Part shown: in pieces, positions 20,040 to 32,585 of the stretch
Numbering within the stretch: the first letter of the stretch is position 1
How the letters are laid out: each line of letters starts with the position of its first letter
Assembly (NCBI GenBank): GCA_018873225.1
Contig: JAEILZ010000002.1
Span: 3,038,001-3,102,000 of the forward strand
Direction: 5' to 3'
Length of the DNA: 64,000 nt
From: [Phialemoniopsis] sp. UDSM-2020
Lineage: Eukaryota; Ascomycota; Sordariomycetes; Thyridiales; Thyridiaceae
Translations under genes and position numbers: made by a program
The notes under the pieces: generated by a model
The model's input: only the letters and a program-made list of their open reading frames with translations
Database searches by the model: none
What the model was told of the DNA's origin: nothing

Positions 20040-23000
20040 CCTGCTGGACCAGCAATTCTCTATTGCTAGGTAGGTAGGAAAGAAGATTAGACAGGAAAGA
20101 CTTTTATGATTCAGAATAGATAATTATGAGTGAGGGGTTGTCGAAAGGAATTGCAATGTGGATATGTAGATCGCCAAGCAGAAGCGATGCTAAATCTCTC
20201 TACCGACACACTGGATGGCAACGCCGATGGGGTTGCTCTGAAATGGACCAGGTCCGGGAGACTGTCTTTTAAAAGCAGAGGACCTGCAAGTAAAGGTTCT
20301 AAGGGGGGCGGAAGATGCTCCTGGGACTGGCATATGCTTGCCTAGAACCGGAGCAAGAAGCGTTGGGAAGTTGATTGGTCATACGTGCATGGCATTTGGC
20401 TCAAGAGGCGTATGCAATCACGGCATAGGTAGTCAATTGCATGCTTTAGGTACCTCAGATAGGTCAGACTGAGATCGAGGGGCGAAGCAGGGCCAGAGGG
20501 GGAAAAAGGTGGAGATGGGATCTTCAGCTGGTTGAGTCGGCAAACCTTCGGGGCAGATCGAATCGAGATGAGAAAAGTGAGGGACCATGACCGCGGTAAC
20601 GGCTAGCAGGAAGCAAACGAAAAAGCAAAGGAGAGAAAAAAAGGACCGTACCCTGGCAAGGTCTGGCTGGACCGGCAGTGACATGCATGGCCTGCCACTC
20701 TGTTAGAGGAGGCAAGAGACTTGCAGGAGGATGTGTTGCACTATTGAGCAGGGAGGGTATTCGTATTTCCCAAAACGTGGTGACTTGTGAGCCAGCCGTG
20801 CGAGCAAAGCATAACTTAAACATTGTACTAGACAGGGGGGGAGGGGATGCATCCGGGTATGCAGGCTTAAGCCACGTCTTGGGGGGAAAGGATGGTCGAG
20901 TCGAGAAGGGTCGGTCTCATCCAGGACGACGGACTCTCCCCTTCGGTAGGAATGCTCCTACGACCAATCAAGAGTCTTCGGAGTCAGCTCCTTTGCAAAC
21001 TCAACATGCCTAACGGTGATCTATTTTCTATGGCAATGCGAAACACTGTGGGAATTTGATTGTGACTGGGCATTCCGGGGTACTTGATTTGAGGTGGGGA
21101 ACGAGTGAGAACACGGATGTGAGTGGCGGAGAGGTCGGGACCAAGCACCGGAGGTCATGATTGGGTGATGCCATGAGCGGCCGGCGTTTATGCCGGCATG
21201 TCGTGATTGGCTGGGATACCACATCCGCTGTCTCCGTTCGCTAGCAAACACCTTAATTCAATGGGGATGAATATTTGGTGGTATTCAGGTCGTTCGCCTC
21301 TTGTCTGAGATCTTGCATTCGAGAGAGAGGGTAGATCGTGCTGCCGCGAGAGGTGTCTGGTGTGCTGAAGATCCCGCCACTTGAACGCTTTTGCGATCTG
21401 ACAAACACCATCTGACATCTGCAATGGTGTGAGCATGAGAAGCTTGTGCTCTTCTGCTGTGGGTGGGCGAACGAGACAAAAGGATGCCAGTGTCTTTTGT
21501 CATGTTGGCATCAATGGCTGGAAGTCAAGTCTGTCTTGTCGACCATAGGACTATCAACAACGTCTCGTCCCGTGCAGGAGATTGACATGGTGTGAAGCAC
21601 ACGGACAACCGCCTGTGAATAAGTTCGTATAGAACACACAACCTCGCCGTCGTTCTTGATGGATCGTGATTGATGCATCGTGAGCGTCTTAACTTAAAAT
21701 GTTCGGGCGGAATTCCATGTCTTATACGCTATGCGAGAATTTCGAGAAGGTGGACTAAAGGTGTCTGTCTGGGGACCCCAATATAGCAGCACATGGAGTC
21801 TTTGCTCTTTGTCCTGCGATTCGTGTCAGTGATGGGATTTGCCCATACTACTGCCAAAGATGCGCATTCGTCGTGATACTGCACGACTCACCGAAGCATG
21901 CCTTTTTCCGATGTCTTGCAATAATAAGCTGTCCTCTCCAGTGCATTCGACACTTGACATCTATATCATCTAGTCAAGGCATGCGGCCCTCATTCCGCCC
22001 CCACCCATCACGACACGAGATATCGAGATAGCACGGAATGACCCGCCCCTACCAATCGTGCATATTCCAGAGGCTACACCGAAGTAGGGAGTCGACTTTC
22101 TTGACATGGCATGTTTGTAGAGCGGTGACACTACTCAGATATGTCCACAGCTAGGGTGGCCGGGTACCCGAGAGAGTGAAAGAAGAAACAAAAAAGTAGG
22201 ATGCGAGTGACAAGCCACTCCGAGCCCAGGTGGCATCTTAGTTGGGAAAACTGTCAAGTTGGAAAAAGCAAGTTGTTGTTGAATTTAGAGGCAGCTAGCT
22301 GCACCCACATTCTTGGCTTTTCATTGCTCTCGATTCTTTTCCTTTTCTTGATTTGGCGGCGCCACAGTAACTACAGCTTGAGGTTGTGCGACCTCAGGCC
22401 TATCATCGTGGAAGTCGGGTGCTGGAAGTCCAGGCTGGCAGCCGCTGGAGATTAGCTCCAAAGCAGCCCTGGAGTCCTGATGCCCCTCGTGCTAGGGCCA
22501 TACATAAGGAAAGTTTAAGCGCTAGGTTTCCTTGGGGGCTAGCGACAGAGGTTTCTCGAAAAAAGAAAATAATCTGATTCAGCGGTGCCGTAGCCCGCCT
22601 TTTGACAGCTGTTCATGCGCGCCGCCCACGACCTTGAACCATCACGGACGGACCTCATCGTCGTCCACACACGCGCGCGCACACTCAAACCATCCTTTCA
22701 AGACCTCATCTCTATCGTGGACCTTCGAGTACAAACAAGCTCAAACGCAGTCCTTCGCCTCTCGTCTCACATGTCACGGGCGTTCATCCGGTGACCGCTG
22801 CCGTAGCCCGACCCTCTTTTTTTCTTCTCCCCCCTTGCCATTTTCGTCCATCATGGCAACGTCATTCTACCGTGCTGTCTGCGTTCTCGCTAACGCTGGT
22901 GCCGCCCCATTTGTGCGAGAATGAGACAAGCACCCAATTCTCAGGTACTCCGGTCAAGCCCACGACCCTCAGTTCAGGAGATCTATTGCTCCTGCTCTGT

Positions 23001-23543
23001 CCCTGCTAGACTTAAGCCGCCCAGCCCCCCCAAATATTACGGTGCGTTGGCCTGCCCGGGCAGTCTTGATTTCCACACTGCAACGCCGGCGCCCTCTGTA
23101 GAGAGCGCCAGACGGGGGAGAGATCTCGTCTCGTCTCGTGCCACAGGGACAAGTCGGCCAACGTGCCAATGTACCCCATATTACCAACAAAGCGCGGTGA
23201 CGAGCCACTGACCAAGAGGATCCGTCACTGCTTGTAAGTGCCCTAAGCGGACCTGTTTCGGCATGCCTGGCACTACCTGTATCTTTCTGTGTGCACTTGT
23301 GTACGCCATGCATCGGATCTCTCCGCGGGTATGTATATGTAGAATCCGACAACAAAAAGGAAAACAAGCCCTCGACAAGTTCACGACGACAGTAGTTGGT
23401 TTGACTCCGAAACACCCACAAAAAGTATCCCGCAAATACCTACCCGCCGGTAGTCATCGTGGATAACAACGCGTGGTAAAGCTTACGAGGCCCTAAACAG
23501 AGCACATCGATGCACAAGCACAGGCTTACCTTTTAGTGACACC
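20040..23543. other. 3.5-kb gene-free divergent intergenic region
   Basis: Between the bZIP gene (leftward) and the amidohydrolase gene (rightward). Only short open frames, none resembling a family or having a convincing splice partner. A CT-rich stretch at 22815-22850 precedes an ATG in good context at 22853 that opens only 23 codons. The length is unusual here, where most gaps are under 1.3 kb; an extended promoter with a long leader for the bZIP gene is one reading, an unrecognised non-coding RNA another. Confidence 0.45.
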
Positions 23544-24674
23544 ATGTCGCTTGCTTTCATCCGAAACGTACGCATTTTTGACAGCAGAAAGTTCGGCCCT
23601 CCCACCACCATAGCCTTTGTCAACAGTCCCGGCGACATTGTCTCAACAGACTACGGCGATGTTGAGCCACTCTCCCCCGAAGTGACGGTAGACGGCACGG
23701 GCTGCACCCTGATACCAGCCCTGATAGATGCCAACATCGACGCCGCCGCCGCCTCGGGCGCCTTCGAGGCCTTTGCCAGATACGGCATCAGCACCATCGT
23801 CGACATGAGCAGCACCTCGGCCGAGGTCCAGGCCATGCGAGCCGCCGCCATTGCCGACCCGGGACTCCCCTCCTACCTCGCCTGCGGCACCGTAGCTGTC
23901 GGCTCCCAGGCCGACGGCCAGGGCACAGCGGGCATTTTCCCCATCCGCGCTACGGCCCCAGTGTCCAACCCGCAGGCCGCTGACGGTTTTGTCGCCGAGC
24001 GCGTGCACGGGCCCGAGCGCGCCGACTTTATCAAGGTCATGTGCGACAGTCCCTGCCCGGACGAACCTACCCTCGCCGCCCTTGTCAACTCGGCGCACAT
24101 GCTCGGCCGCCTGTCTGTCGGCCACGCGTCCCAGCTGGCATCGTACCGCCGAGCGATGGACGCCGGCTTCGACGTCATCCTACACGTCCCCATAGACGCG
24201 CCCATCACCCCGGACGTCGCTGCCAAGCTGGCCGCGCGCTCTACCGTGGTCATCCCGACCCTGAACGTCATGCGCCGCATCGTCGATCACATGCGAGAGG
24301 AGGGAGACCAGCCCGCCGACTTTGAGAACTGCCTCGCGTCGGTCAGGGCGCTGTTCGACGCCGGCGTCACCATCTGCGCCGGCACGGGAGCCAACAACAT
24401 GCCGGGGAAGGAGGTCCTGTTCGGCGAGAGCATGCACGACGAGATGGAGCTCCTCGTACGCGCGGGCATGTCGCACGAGGCGGCGCTGCGCGCGGCGACC
24501 TGCGTCTGCGCCGAGTCGTTCCGCCTCCGGGACAGGGGCCGGATCGAGAAGGGCCACTGCGCCGACCTGTTGCTGATTAGGGGCAACCCGCTCGAGGACA
24601 TTCGCGCTACGAGGCAGATCGAGAAGGTGTGGATCAAGGGGATCGAGGTCATACGGGCGGGCTGGTGTACCTGA
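23544..24674 (+). CDS. Amidohydrolase-fold protein with degenerate metal site (376 aa)
   Basis: Single exon. The overall layout is that of the imidazolonepropionase-like branch of the amidohydrolase superfamily: an N-terminal beta-sandwich strand (FIRNVRIFD), the barrel, and a C-terminal return to the sandwich (GHCADLLLIRGNPLEDI). At strand 1, where the family has G-x-IDAHxH, this protein has IPALIDANIDA, so both metal-binding His are gone. At the last strand, AGTD is replaced by AGTGANN, losing the catalytic Asp. Two later His remain (SVGHASQ and VILHVPI). It may be a non-metal or altered enzyme, or a non-catalytic protein; frame and codon use show it is a maintained gene. Function not assignable. 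Confidence 0.8.
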   Translation: MSLAFIRNVRIFDSRKFGPPTTIAFVNSPGDIVSTDYGDVEPLSPEVTVDGTGCTLIPALIDANIDAAAASGAFEAFARYGISTIVDMSSTSAEVQAMRAAAIADPGLPSYLACGTVAVGSQADGQGTAGIFPIRATAPVSNPQAADGFVAERVHGPERADFIKVMCDSPCPDEPTLAALVNSAHMLGRLSVGHASQLASYRRAMDAGFDVILHVPIDAPITPDVAAKLAARSTVVIPTLNVMRRIVDHMREEGDQPADFENCLASVRALFDAGVTICAGTGANNMPGKEVLFGESMHDEMELLVRAGMSHEAALRAATCVCAESFRLRDRGRIEKGHCADLLLIRGNPLEDIRATRQIEKVWIKGIEVIRAGWCT

Positions 24675-26058
24675 CCTGAGGGGTAGGACAAGCGTGTGCA
24701 TCTTTCTTTGGAGAGGATTTCCTCTCACTATGTCTCTTCAGACCGAACCCGCGCTATCTGATCGGCCGGCGGTAGTGCCGCGTGCGACGCGCATATCAGA
24801 CGCTACTCCCCGGGGATGTAGCAGTGCAAGACGCAGGAGAGGGCTATCTGCGCTTGCTCTTCACAGGCAAGAGACTCCACTCTGGGGACACGATCTTATG
24901 TCTGGGATGGTGGTATTTACAATCCATCGTCACTATCTCTAGTGCCGTAAGTAGAATGAGTGGTCGCCTTACGGTAAGAGCGGTAGGTCCGGTGGACCAT
25001 AATTTCAGCGTCACATTTTGATGATTCGATGAGGCTCAAAAGCACCACACACGGTGCCAAACAGCAGGCTTAAAACTTAAAAATACGAAGGCGACCTTTC
25101 TATCCGAGGATGTATGAGTCCTGGTGGACTTTTCGCGGTGAGGACGGGACAGCTATTTCCCCTTGTCTATATCAAAATGCAGGGTCAAACCACAAGGGCT
25201 GCGGACGCCAATGGCTTTTCTCCGACTTTACTACTTAAGTAGGTCCCTACCCAAAGGACTAAATGAACTCCATCCGTAAGTATGTCAAGAGCATGTCCTG
25301 GCGGATCGAAACATCCGCGACCCAATGGCGAGTCGCCGCTGCAAGGCCCGAGAGAGAACTTCCACTTAAAGACTGGGGCTAGATTGCGCGTCATCGAGCT
25401 CGAATTGAGCACCGTACCTGAGCAGGTCTCCGTCCATCTCGTCCATCTCACTCAATGATCCCTATGCAGCCTAGCATCTTAATTGATTTCCAGCTTGGAG
25501 GGTTCCGGTAGATTTCTCCCGTGCTGCCAGCCAATCTTGCTGTGCCAATTAGGCGAGCGGGTTGCCTGTGCAGGTGAAAATCTTTGACCACTTACAAGAG
25601 GGTGAGTCCACTAGAAGGGTGTTTGTTGATTGGCCCAGAGAGTTCTTTCGGAGGAGTCACCGAGCTGCAAATTCGCTTCCACCCCGGCAGACCAGCTTTT
25701 CCGGGGCTGTGACTCGGAAACGACCAGCACACTGGTCACTCTTCCTTGGCCTCACTGTGTGCAGCTTGGGGGCTGTTGTCCGCGGACATGGACAATCCTT
25801 ACGTCACTATTTGTTGTAATTTGCAAGGGAACAACACACTCTGTACGGATTAGATAGTTTTCTTAAAGTAAGAGTATTCTCCCCTCTATTACGCGGACAA
25901 GTCAATCTGCCCTTTGTGGGATGAATGAGCACACCTGGGGATACTATTAGGTTTCCCCTTTTTTCTTAGCTGATCCTGGCAGTCGGTTAGTCTTGCTGTC
26001 ATCATTCGCTCCCGATTCGCATACTGCATACCAGACGCTTTGGTTAGGCAACTCGGCC
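24675..26058. other. Intergenic, 1.4 kb
   Basis: No gene, RNA or repeat that I can support. It holds the amidohydrolase 3' end and the promoter of the following regulator. Confidence 0.45.
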
Positions 26059-28783
26059 ATGGATGGGCCCAAAAGATCTCGAGTCCTTCTCCCCAAGCCA
26101 GATCGTCGGAGTTCGGACAGTTCAGGAGCTGCTGCCACCGCTGCGACCTCCACTGTTGCGAAGAAGGTTGCCAAGGCTTTGGCGGCGTGCGAAGGTAAGC
26201 GATTGCCCCCCAAATAGATACACGAAGCTCACGATAACACCTCTGTACTCCCTACCTGCCAAGTTATATTCAAGAATCCCGGCCAAGCGACCGTTTCACT
26301 AATGCTTATTGTACACTTGCTGTCTAGGATGCCGAAGACGAAAATGCAGGGTAAGTGTATAGCAGTTCAATCTACAATGATTCTTCTTACCAACGGGCTC
26401 ACAGCCCACAAAGAGTACCCGTGCTTGCACTCCGTGCCCTTGCGAGCATCACAGCATCTTGTCAAAAGCCTGTAGGTGTTGGCTAACACGCTTTTTATCT
26501 CATAGTGCGATAGCGCCCGGCCCGTCTGCGGACAATGCGTCAACGCCAACCTCGAATGCCGATACAAGGTGCCCGCAGGCATGAGCCGCCGCGATGCCGA
26601 CAAACACGAGGCCCAACAGGTCTCCAAGGCCAACCAGGACCTCCGTATCGTCCTCGATCTGTTACGACGCACGACCGAGACGGGGTCCGCCGACCTGTTG
26701 CGACGTATAAAGGAGGCACCTACACTGGACCTGGCCGTCGGGCTGATAGCTGACGCCAGCGTGCTGTTGCCCGATGATGGCAGAGCCGAACCTGAAACTT
26801 CCCCTCGTATGTTGCTATCGTGCGGCCTTTGCTCTATGTATTTTGGTACATCGCGGATGGGATGAGCAGGATACTAAGATGAGACCATTGCAGAACGCAT
26901 ATTGGCCGAGACTAGCCCCATCTCGCCGCTATCGGGCTCAGCGTGAGTACCATCCACTACCACAATCTTGTTGTCCACAAATTATAATGTCAATTGCTGA
27001 CTTTGACAATGCAGCAAATCCGACGTCAGCGGTTACTTCGACGGCGATGCCCTGCCCATCACGTCGTGGACGAGTGTCTCCAAGGACAATGACTTTATGA
27101 ACTACCTGCTAAGCATATTCTGGACCTGGGACAGCGTCGCCAGCCATGTCATACATCAAGGGCTCTTCCTGCAAAGTCTAAGACTTGGACCTCAGGGGAA
27201 CGCCGGCCCCAGCTACTGTTCAAGCTTCCTCGTCAACGCGTTATTGGCAGTCAGCTTTGTAAGTCTGATTCAGCATTGTTATACGTCTTGTGGTGTGCTT
27301 GGAAAAGAGTTCTCTAACTAGACTCGCAGCTCTACTTGAAGCAACTCTACGTGTCGCGTGGTTTGAACGATTTGGACGGCTTTGGTCGCCTTTGCGCCAA
27401 TGCGTCCCTCGCAATGATCCATGCGGGCAGTGAGAGGCCCAGCATCTCAATGCTCCAGGGGCTGGCCCTGCTGTGGGTGTTTGAATATAACCTAGGGGAG
27501 GAAGACCAGGCCGCCGCCCTCTTGGACCACTTCTATCGAGTCTATCTTGAACTGAGGCTGCATGAAGCTCGGATTCCCATAAGCCCGAAGACTAAAGCTC
27601 CTGAGCACATCGAGGTTCAGGGTGTTTCTTCCATCCTCTGGGGCCTTTACAGTATGGACGCGTAAGTCTGCCTATACTTTCATCTTCTGCTGGTTTCCGT
27701 TACTTCAGCTAAGTACTAATATCCGGAACAGCAAGATTAGTCTTATGCTATCAAGACCAATGGTGGTGCAAAAGCCCGATGTTGTCAGAGACTTTCCCAC
27801 CGCCGGTCCATCGGAGCTCTCGAATGTAAACCTAGAGGACCAGCCATGGTTCCCGTACCCGAAGCCGACCCCGAAACAACTGTCCTTCTACAGAGAAGCA
27901 CTCGAGGCCGACTGCGACCTTGCCGAGACCATAGATGCCTCCCTGCAGTTTATAAGCGAGGAGAGGTCCGGCGGGAGCATGGTCTCCAACTCCAAGCGCA
28001 TCCAGGCGCTCTACGACGAGCTGGTGGCTTGGAAGTCGAGCTTGCCGCAAAGGTTGCTAATGAGCGAGGGCCAGCACCCGCAGATCACCTTCCTCCAGTA
28101 AGTAACAGACAGTCCAGCCTTCTCTCTACGCGATACCTGCAGGGAAAAGGGAGTGAGAACACCAAGACCAGAGGGGGAAAGCTAACCTCCGTTTCCGCAA
28201 CAGCGCAACCTACGACATGGCGGCCATCAAGCTCCTCCAGCTGACGGCGCGCCGCTCGATCCTCGGCCTCGACGACCAGGACGTCAGCGCCGCCGTCTCG
28301 AGCCACGCGCAGTCGCTCGTGTCCTCGCTGTGGGTCTACCGCGCCGTGCACGGCCTGCGGCACGACTACTGGCTCGCGCAGGCGTGCTTCGCCGCGGCGG
28401 CCGCGCTGCTCGACGACGGCGACGGCAAAACGGCCGGGGTGGCGCGCATGCACGGCTTCGAGCGCGCGCTGCAGCTGCTCGGCGGGATCGCGCGGTACCT
28501 GCCCTCGGCGGACCGCCTGCTGCTCGCCCTCGGCGGCCTGCTGCTGCGCGCCGACGCGCGGCCGTCGGAGCCCGTGCTGGCGGTCATGGCCGGGGCGGTG
28601 GCGCGGGTGGGCAAGGTGAGCGTCGTCAACGCCGCGGTGCTGCCGCCGCGTAAGAGGAGGAGGGCCCCGTCGCGGGGTGGCGAGGGCCCCGGCGCTGGTG
28701 CTGGCGCTGGCGCCGGCTCCGTTGGGCTGGAGAATCGCAATGTTGTTTTCAACGCGGCGGTGCAGTCTGTCAGGGAGAGCTAA
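26059..28783 (+). CDS. Zn2Cys6 transcription factor (676 aa, 8 exons)
   Basis: Exons 26059-26194, 26328-26350, 26506-26806, 26894-26942, 27015-27258, 27330-27661, 27732-28097 and 28204-28783, all GT-AG. The zinc cluster is assembled from three exons: ACEG from exon 1, CRRRKCR from a 23-nt exon 2, then CDSARPVCGQC and the last Cys from exon 3, giving C-x2-C-x6-C-x6-C-x2-C-x6-C. A short helical segment after it (VSKANQDLRIVLDLLRR) may dimerise. The middle region has the fungal regulator pattern (LSIFWTWDSVASHVIHQ, then YCSSFLVNALLAV; then LALLWVFEYNLG). The last exon is very GC-rich, with Ala-rich helices and a Gly/Ala repeat near the end. Nuclear regulator; targets unknown. The start ATG at 26059 is the only one before the cluster in frame. 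Confidence 0.85.
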
Positions 28784-30634
28784 TTACCGGAAGTAGTGAC
28801 ATGTTTTGGGTGAAAGGAAGGGGGGATGTGACAGAGTCAGCAATTCCTTTCCGATGGCGATGCTGGGCATTATGGTGGAGTTTGGACAAGGTTATGAGAG
28901 ACCATGTCTGTTCAGTCTGGTCAGATGCTCGGATTATTAATGACTTGGGTGGCTCAATTCATAGTTGTCTCTTGCATTTACTATTTCGACAAATATACAC
29001 CGTGAGGCTCATAGGATGGCCATCAACCGCTAGATTACACCCCCAAAATTCGGCATTGGCTGCGATCTAGCAAGACGGCATTCGTAGAGTGGGAAACACA
29101 GCTCTTCTTGAGGCTGCCCATGTATGGGACCGGGGGTCGATCCCTGGTTGTCATACAGGATCATGATCGTGGCAGTGGGCTAGACGGATTAAGCATAAAG
29201 ATGTTGTTGGTACCAGACCGAGACAGGTTGTGTGCGACAGGATCAATTTAATGCGAGCAAAGGATCGACTCGACTGGAGCGAAGGTCCCGGGCCACCACA
29301 CCACACATCACATCCACAGCCCGTCTCTCGGGCCGCTCCACATGTCGTCGTCGTGGCTCACCTAGATGCGAGACATTCTTGGCTCTTTGCGAGCCGGGCT
29401 TGTCCGGCAGTCATAGATTTCTGTACATGGTCTATTCTTCCGTGAACACCTGAAGAAGGCGGAGCAAGGCGCGCGCACGCAACGCACGCCAGAAACAAGC
29501 GGAGCACGTTCTGTTTTGTCTTTGGCCTGTCTGTGCCACCGATAACCACAGCAAAGATGGAGAATCACAGGTCAAGGTATGTACCAGTGTGCCCATCGCG
29601 TACAGGGTCATGCATGTGCGTACTAAGTGGTGGGGAAATTAATAACAGTCCGGATTGCCAGGTCACCTTCCATTCTGGATCCGTTTCCCGGGTTTTATCT
29701 CCCACGAACGGCACGCCACAAGCTAGGCTGCTTGCACCCCTGCCTGGTGCTTATCCTGAGAGTGAGAGAGACACTGATTGCTGTTGTGATTCCCCGCGGC
29801 CGCCGTGGCGGGCGGCTGTTGGCAGGCCCTCTCTCTGGTTTGCTACCAGCCCCTTCAGGAAGGTCGACAAGATGCTCGACGAGCAGGTGTTCAAACTAAG
29901 CCGGCAGAGAGCGTCTCTTTGTTTCCTCCAAAGGGGAGGGCCCTGTTGTTTGCCCTCGTCTCGCCTTCTACTTGCACTTGGGAAACATCAGAAACAATCC
30001 CGAGCGTGATCAAAGCCCGCCGCCGCCGCCTGCGGCTTGCTTGGCTTGCTCCTCTCCGGGCCACCCGTGAGCAGGGATCATTATCGTCGTTCCCCACGCA
30101 CAAGAGCTTAAGCATGACGGTGACCAATGGCGTGGGCCGTGATACTCCTTCAATGCGCATGTCCCGTCACCCTGCTTTTTCGCCTGCCACCACTCCCGCC
30201 ATCCGGCTGCCCTAGCGACCTGCTGTGTTCGCCGCAGCCAGCCCCCCACCGCCCCGGGCAACTTCTGCTGAGGCCGGGGCCTCGTGCCTCTCATTGACCA
30301 TGCACCCCTGGTCCGTGGTGCGCACAGCTCACCGTTACGCCCTGTTCTGTCGATCGCCAAGCTAACTGCGTACGGTAGGTCGTTGACTCTCCTCCTGCAG
30401 GACCTTGGGCGGCGGCGCGTGCCCGTGCCTGTCCCATCGGCAAGACTGCCCGTGGAGCAGGTCAGGTCGCATCGCATAAATACTGCGGACGGGCCCTTTG
30501 CGATGTAGGAGCTCCTGGGGAGCTGTTCTGCAGAGGTTTGCGGAACTGTGACTCTGTGGTCGAGCTCCGTTACAAGTCTTCTCATTTCCTTCTGATTGCG
30601 GGCACTAGACGGTTCACTACGGCCTATTCTCAAC
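28784..30634. other. Intergenic, 1.85 kb, upstream of the S28 peptidase
   Basis: No convincing gene. GCATAAATACTG at 30474-30485 is TATA-like, about 155 bases before the peptidase start. A B-box-like stretch near 29131-29150 was examined and did not fold as a tRNA. Confidence 0.45.
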
Positions 30635-32370
30635 ATGAAGTTCACGGCCGCATTGGTGAGCTCACTGTTCGCCGTTGGCGCAAGCGCTTCGGCATGGCAG
30701 CGCACCCACCAGCTGGTGCCGCCCATTGTCGATGGCAGTGTCATCGACATCAACACCCTCCAGCGCCGGGCTGACGGCAACACCACGACGGGCGCGGGCA
30801 TCTTCAAGCAGCTCGTCGACCACAGCGACCCGTCTCTCGGCACCTTTGACATGCGCTTCTGGTGGAACGCCACCTACTACGCGGGGCCCGGCTCGCCCGT
30901 CATCTTCTTCACCCCGGGCGAGATCGCCGCCGACAACTACGGCCACTACCTGACCACGACCACCATCCCGGGCCGCCTCGCCCAGGCCCTCGGCGGCGCC
31001 GTCGTCATGATGGAGCACCGCTACTGGGGCACGAGCTCGCCCGTCACCGAGCTGACCACCAAAAACATGCAGTGGCTGACGCTCGAGAACTCGATCCACG
31101 ACACGACCTACTTTGCGCGCAACGTCGCGCTGCCCTTCGACCCCACGGGCTCGAGCAGCGCCGACAAGGCCCCCTGGGTCTTCTCGGGCGGCAGCTACTC
31201 GGGCGCGCTCGCCGGCTGGGTCGAGTCCAAGGACCCGGGCACCTTTTGGGCCTACCACGCCAGCAGCGCCGTGGTCGAGGCCGTCGGCGACTTCTGGCAG
31301 TACTTTGACCCCGTGCGCCAGGGCATGCCGCAGAACTGCAGCACCGACGTCAATAAGGTCATTGAGCACGTCGACAAGATCCTCAAGTCGGGCGACGCCG
31401 AGGCCAAGCTGGCCATCAAGAAGAAGTTTGGCCTCGAGGCCATTGAACACGACGATGACTTTGCTGGGTAAGTAATCGAATTCGGCGATGTTCAGATTTG
31501 GGACGATGGCTAATAAGCGGTTATTCAGTGTTCTTGAGAACGGCCCTTGGAACTGGCAGAGCCACGACTTCAGCACTGGCGGCGTGCCTGCTTTCTTCCA
31601 ATTCTGCAACTACGTCGAGGTTCGTACATTTACGACCACTACCTGATTGATACGTGACTAACAGTCCCATTTAGAACGCTGGCCCAGCCTTCAACACGAC
31701 CGAAATCCCCGGCCCCGAGGGTGTCGGCCTCTGCAAGGCCCTAAACGGCTACGCCCGCTGGATCAAGGAGAAGTACCTGCCCGGCGCCTGCGCCGGCTAC
31801 GGCTACTGGGAAGACAAGGACAGCCTCGCCTGCTTCGACACGTACAACGCGAGCTCGCCCTTGTTCACCGACATCAGCCTCGACAACACCATCAACCGCC
31901 AGTGGAACTGGATGCTGTGCAACGAGCCCTTCAAGTACTGGCAGAACGGCGCCCCCGAGGGCTACCCGACGCTCGTCTCCCGCCTCATCAACAACGCCTA
32001 CTGGGAGCGGCAGTGCGGCCTCTTCTTCCCCGAGGAGGACGGGTTCACGTACGGCATCGGCCGCGGGCTCGACGTCGACGACGTCAACCGCTACACGGGC
32101 GGGTGGTTCCACACCGACACGACGCGCCTGATGTGGGTCAACGGCGAGTGGGACCCATGGAAGGACGCCACCGTCTCGTCCGACTTCCGGCCGGGAGGTC
32201 CCTTCCAGGGCACCAAGGACGCGCCGCTCGAGATGGTGCCCGGCGGCATCCACTGCAGCGATCTGCGGTGGCCCAACGGTGACGTCAACGCTGGCGTGCG
32301 AAAGGTGCAGAACGCGGTCATTGACCAGATCCAGACCTGGGTTGAGGAGTACTACAATCAGAAGGAATAG
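30635..32370 (+). CDS. Secreted S28 prolyl peptidase (539 aa, 3 exons)
   Basis: Exons 30635-31467, 31529-31619 and 31675-32370. MKFTAALVSSLFAVGASASA is a clear signal peptide. The serine peptidase family S28 marks are present: a conserved MMEHRYWGTS strand, nucleophile in SGGSYSG, acid Asp in VNGEWDPW and the final His in GGIHCSD. Several N-x-S/T sites (NTTT, NATY, NCST, NTTE, NASS) suit a secreted glycoprotein. The length matches fungal secreted S28 enzymes such as Aspergillus prolyl endopeptidase-type proteins, which cut after proline at acid pH in secreted protein digestion. The donor of intron 2 (GTTCGT) is weak, but the frame and the conserved CNYVE-NAGPAF join support it. Next gene 3' is a convergent sugar porter. 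Confidence 0.9.
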
Positions 32371-32585
32371 GCGTAGTGAGTGAAGGTGGCAGTAATGATA
32401 TCTATGCGTCCTGGTGGATCTGTTGGAGCATAACGGGACGGGATGCATCTAGATCTAAACTAAGTAATAATGATTATGGTTTATGATGACATTTGAATTT
32501 TCGTGTCCTTTTCGGCCGAATCCCATCGTACTTGCAGGTCAGAAGACGATGCGGCCTGAGCCTGTTTCAATACCGAGATTCGGCA

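Noticed and set aside
22853..22924. ATG in good context after a CT-rich leader (MATSFYRAVCVLAN...)
   Set aside because: Only 23 codons before a stop and no in-frame splice partner with family resemblance; kept as possible upstream frame only.
29131..29150. B-box/T-arm-like GGGGTCGATCCCTGG suggesting a tRNA
   Set aside because: The stem and loop lengths do not fit a T-arm, and no A box, anticodon stem or acceptor pairing could be found upstream.
31000..31609. Long minus-strand frame opposite the S28 peptidase
   Set aside because: Shadow of the strongly codon-biased peptidase gene; no family match and no start or splice logic.
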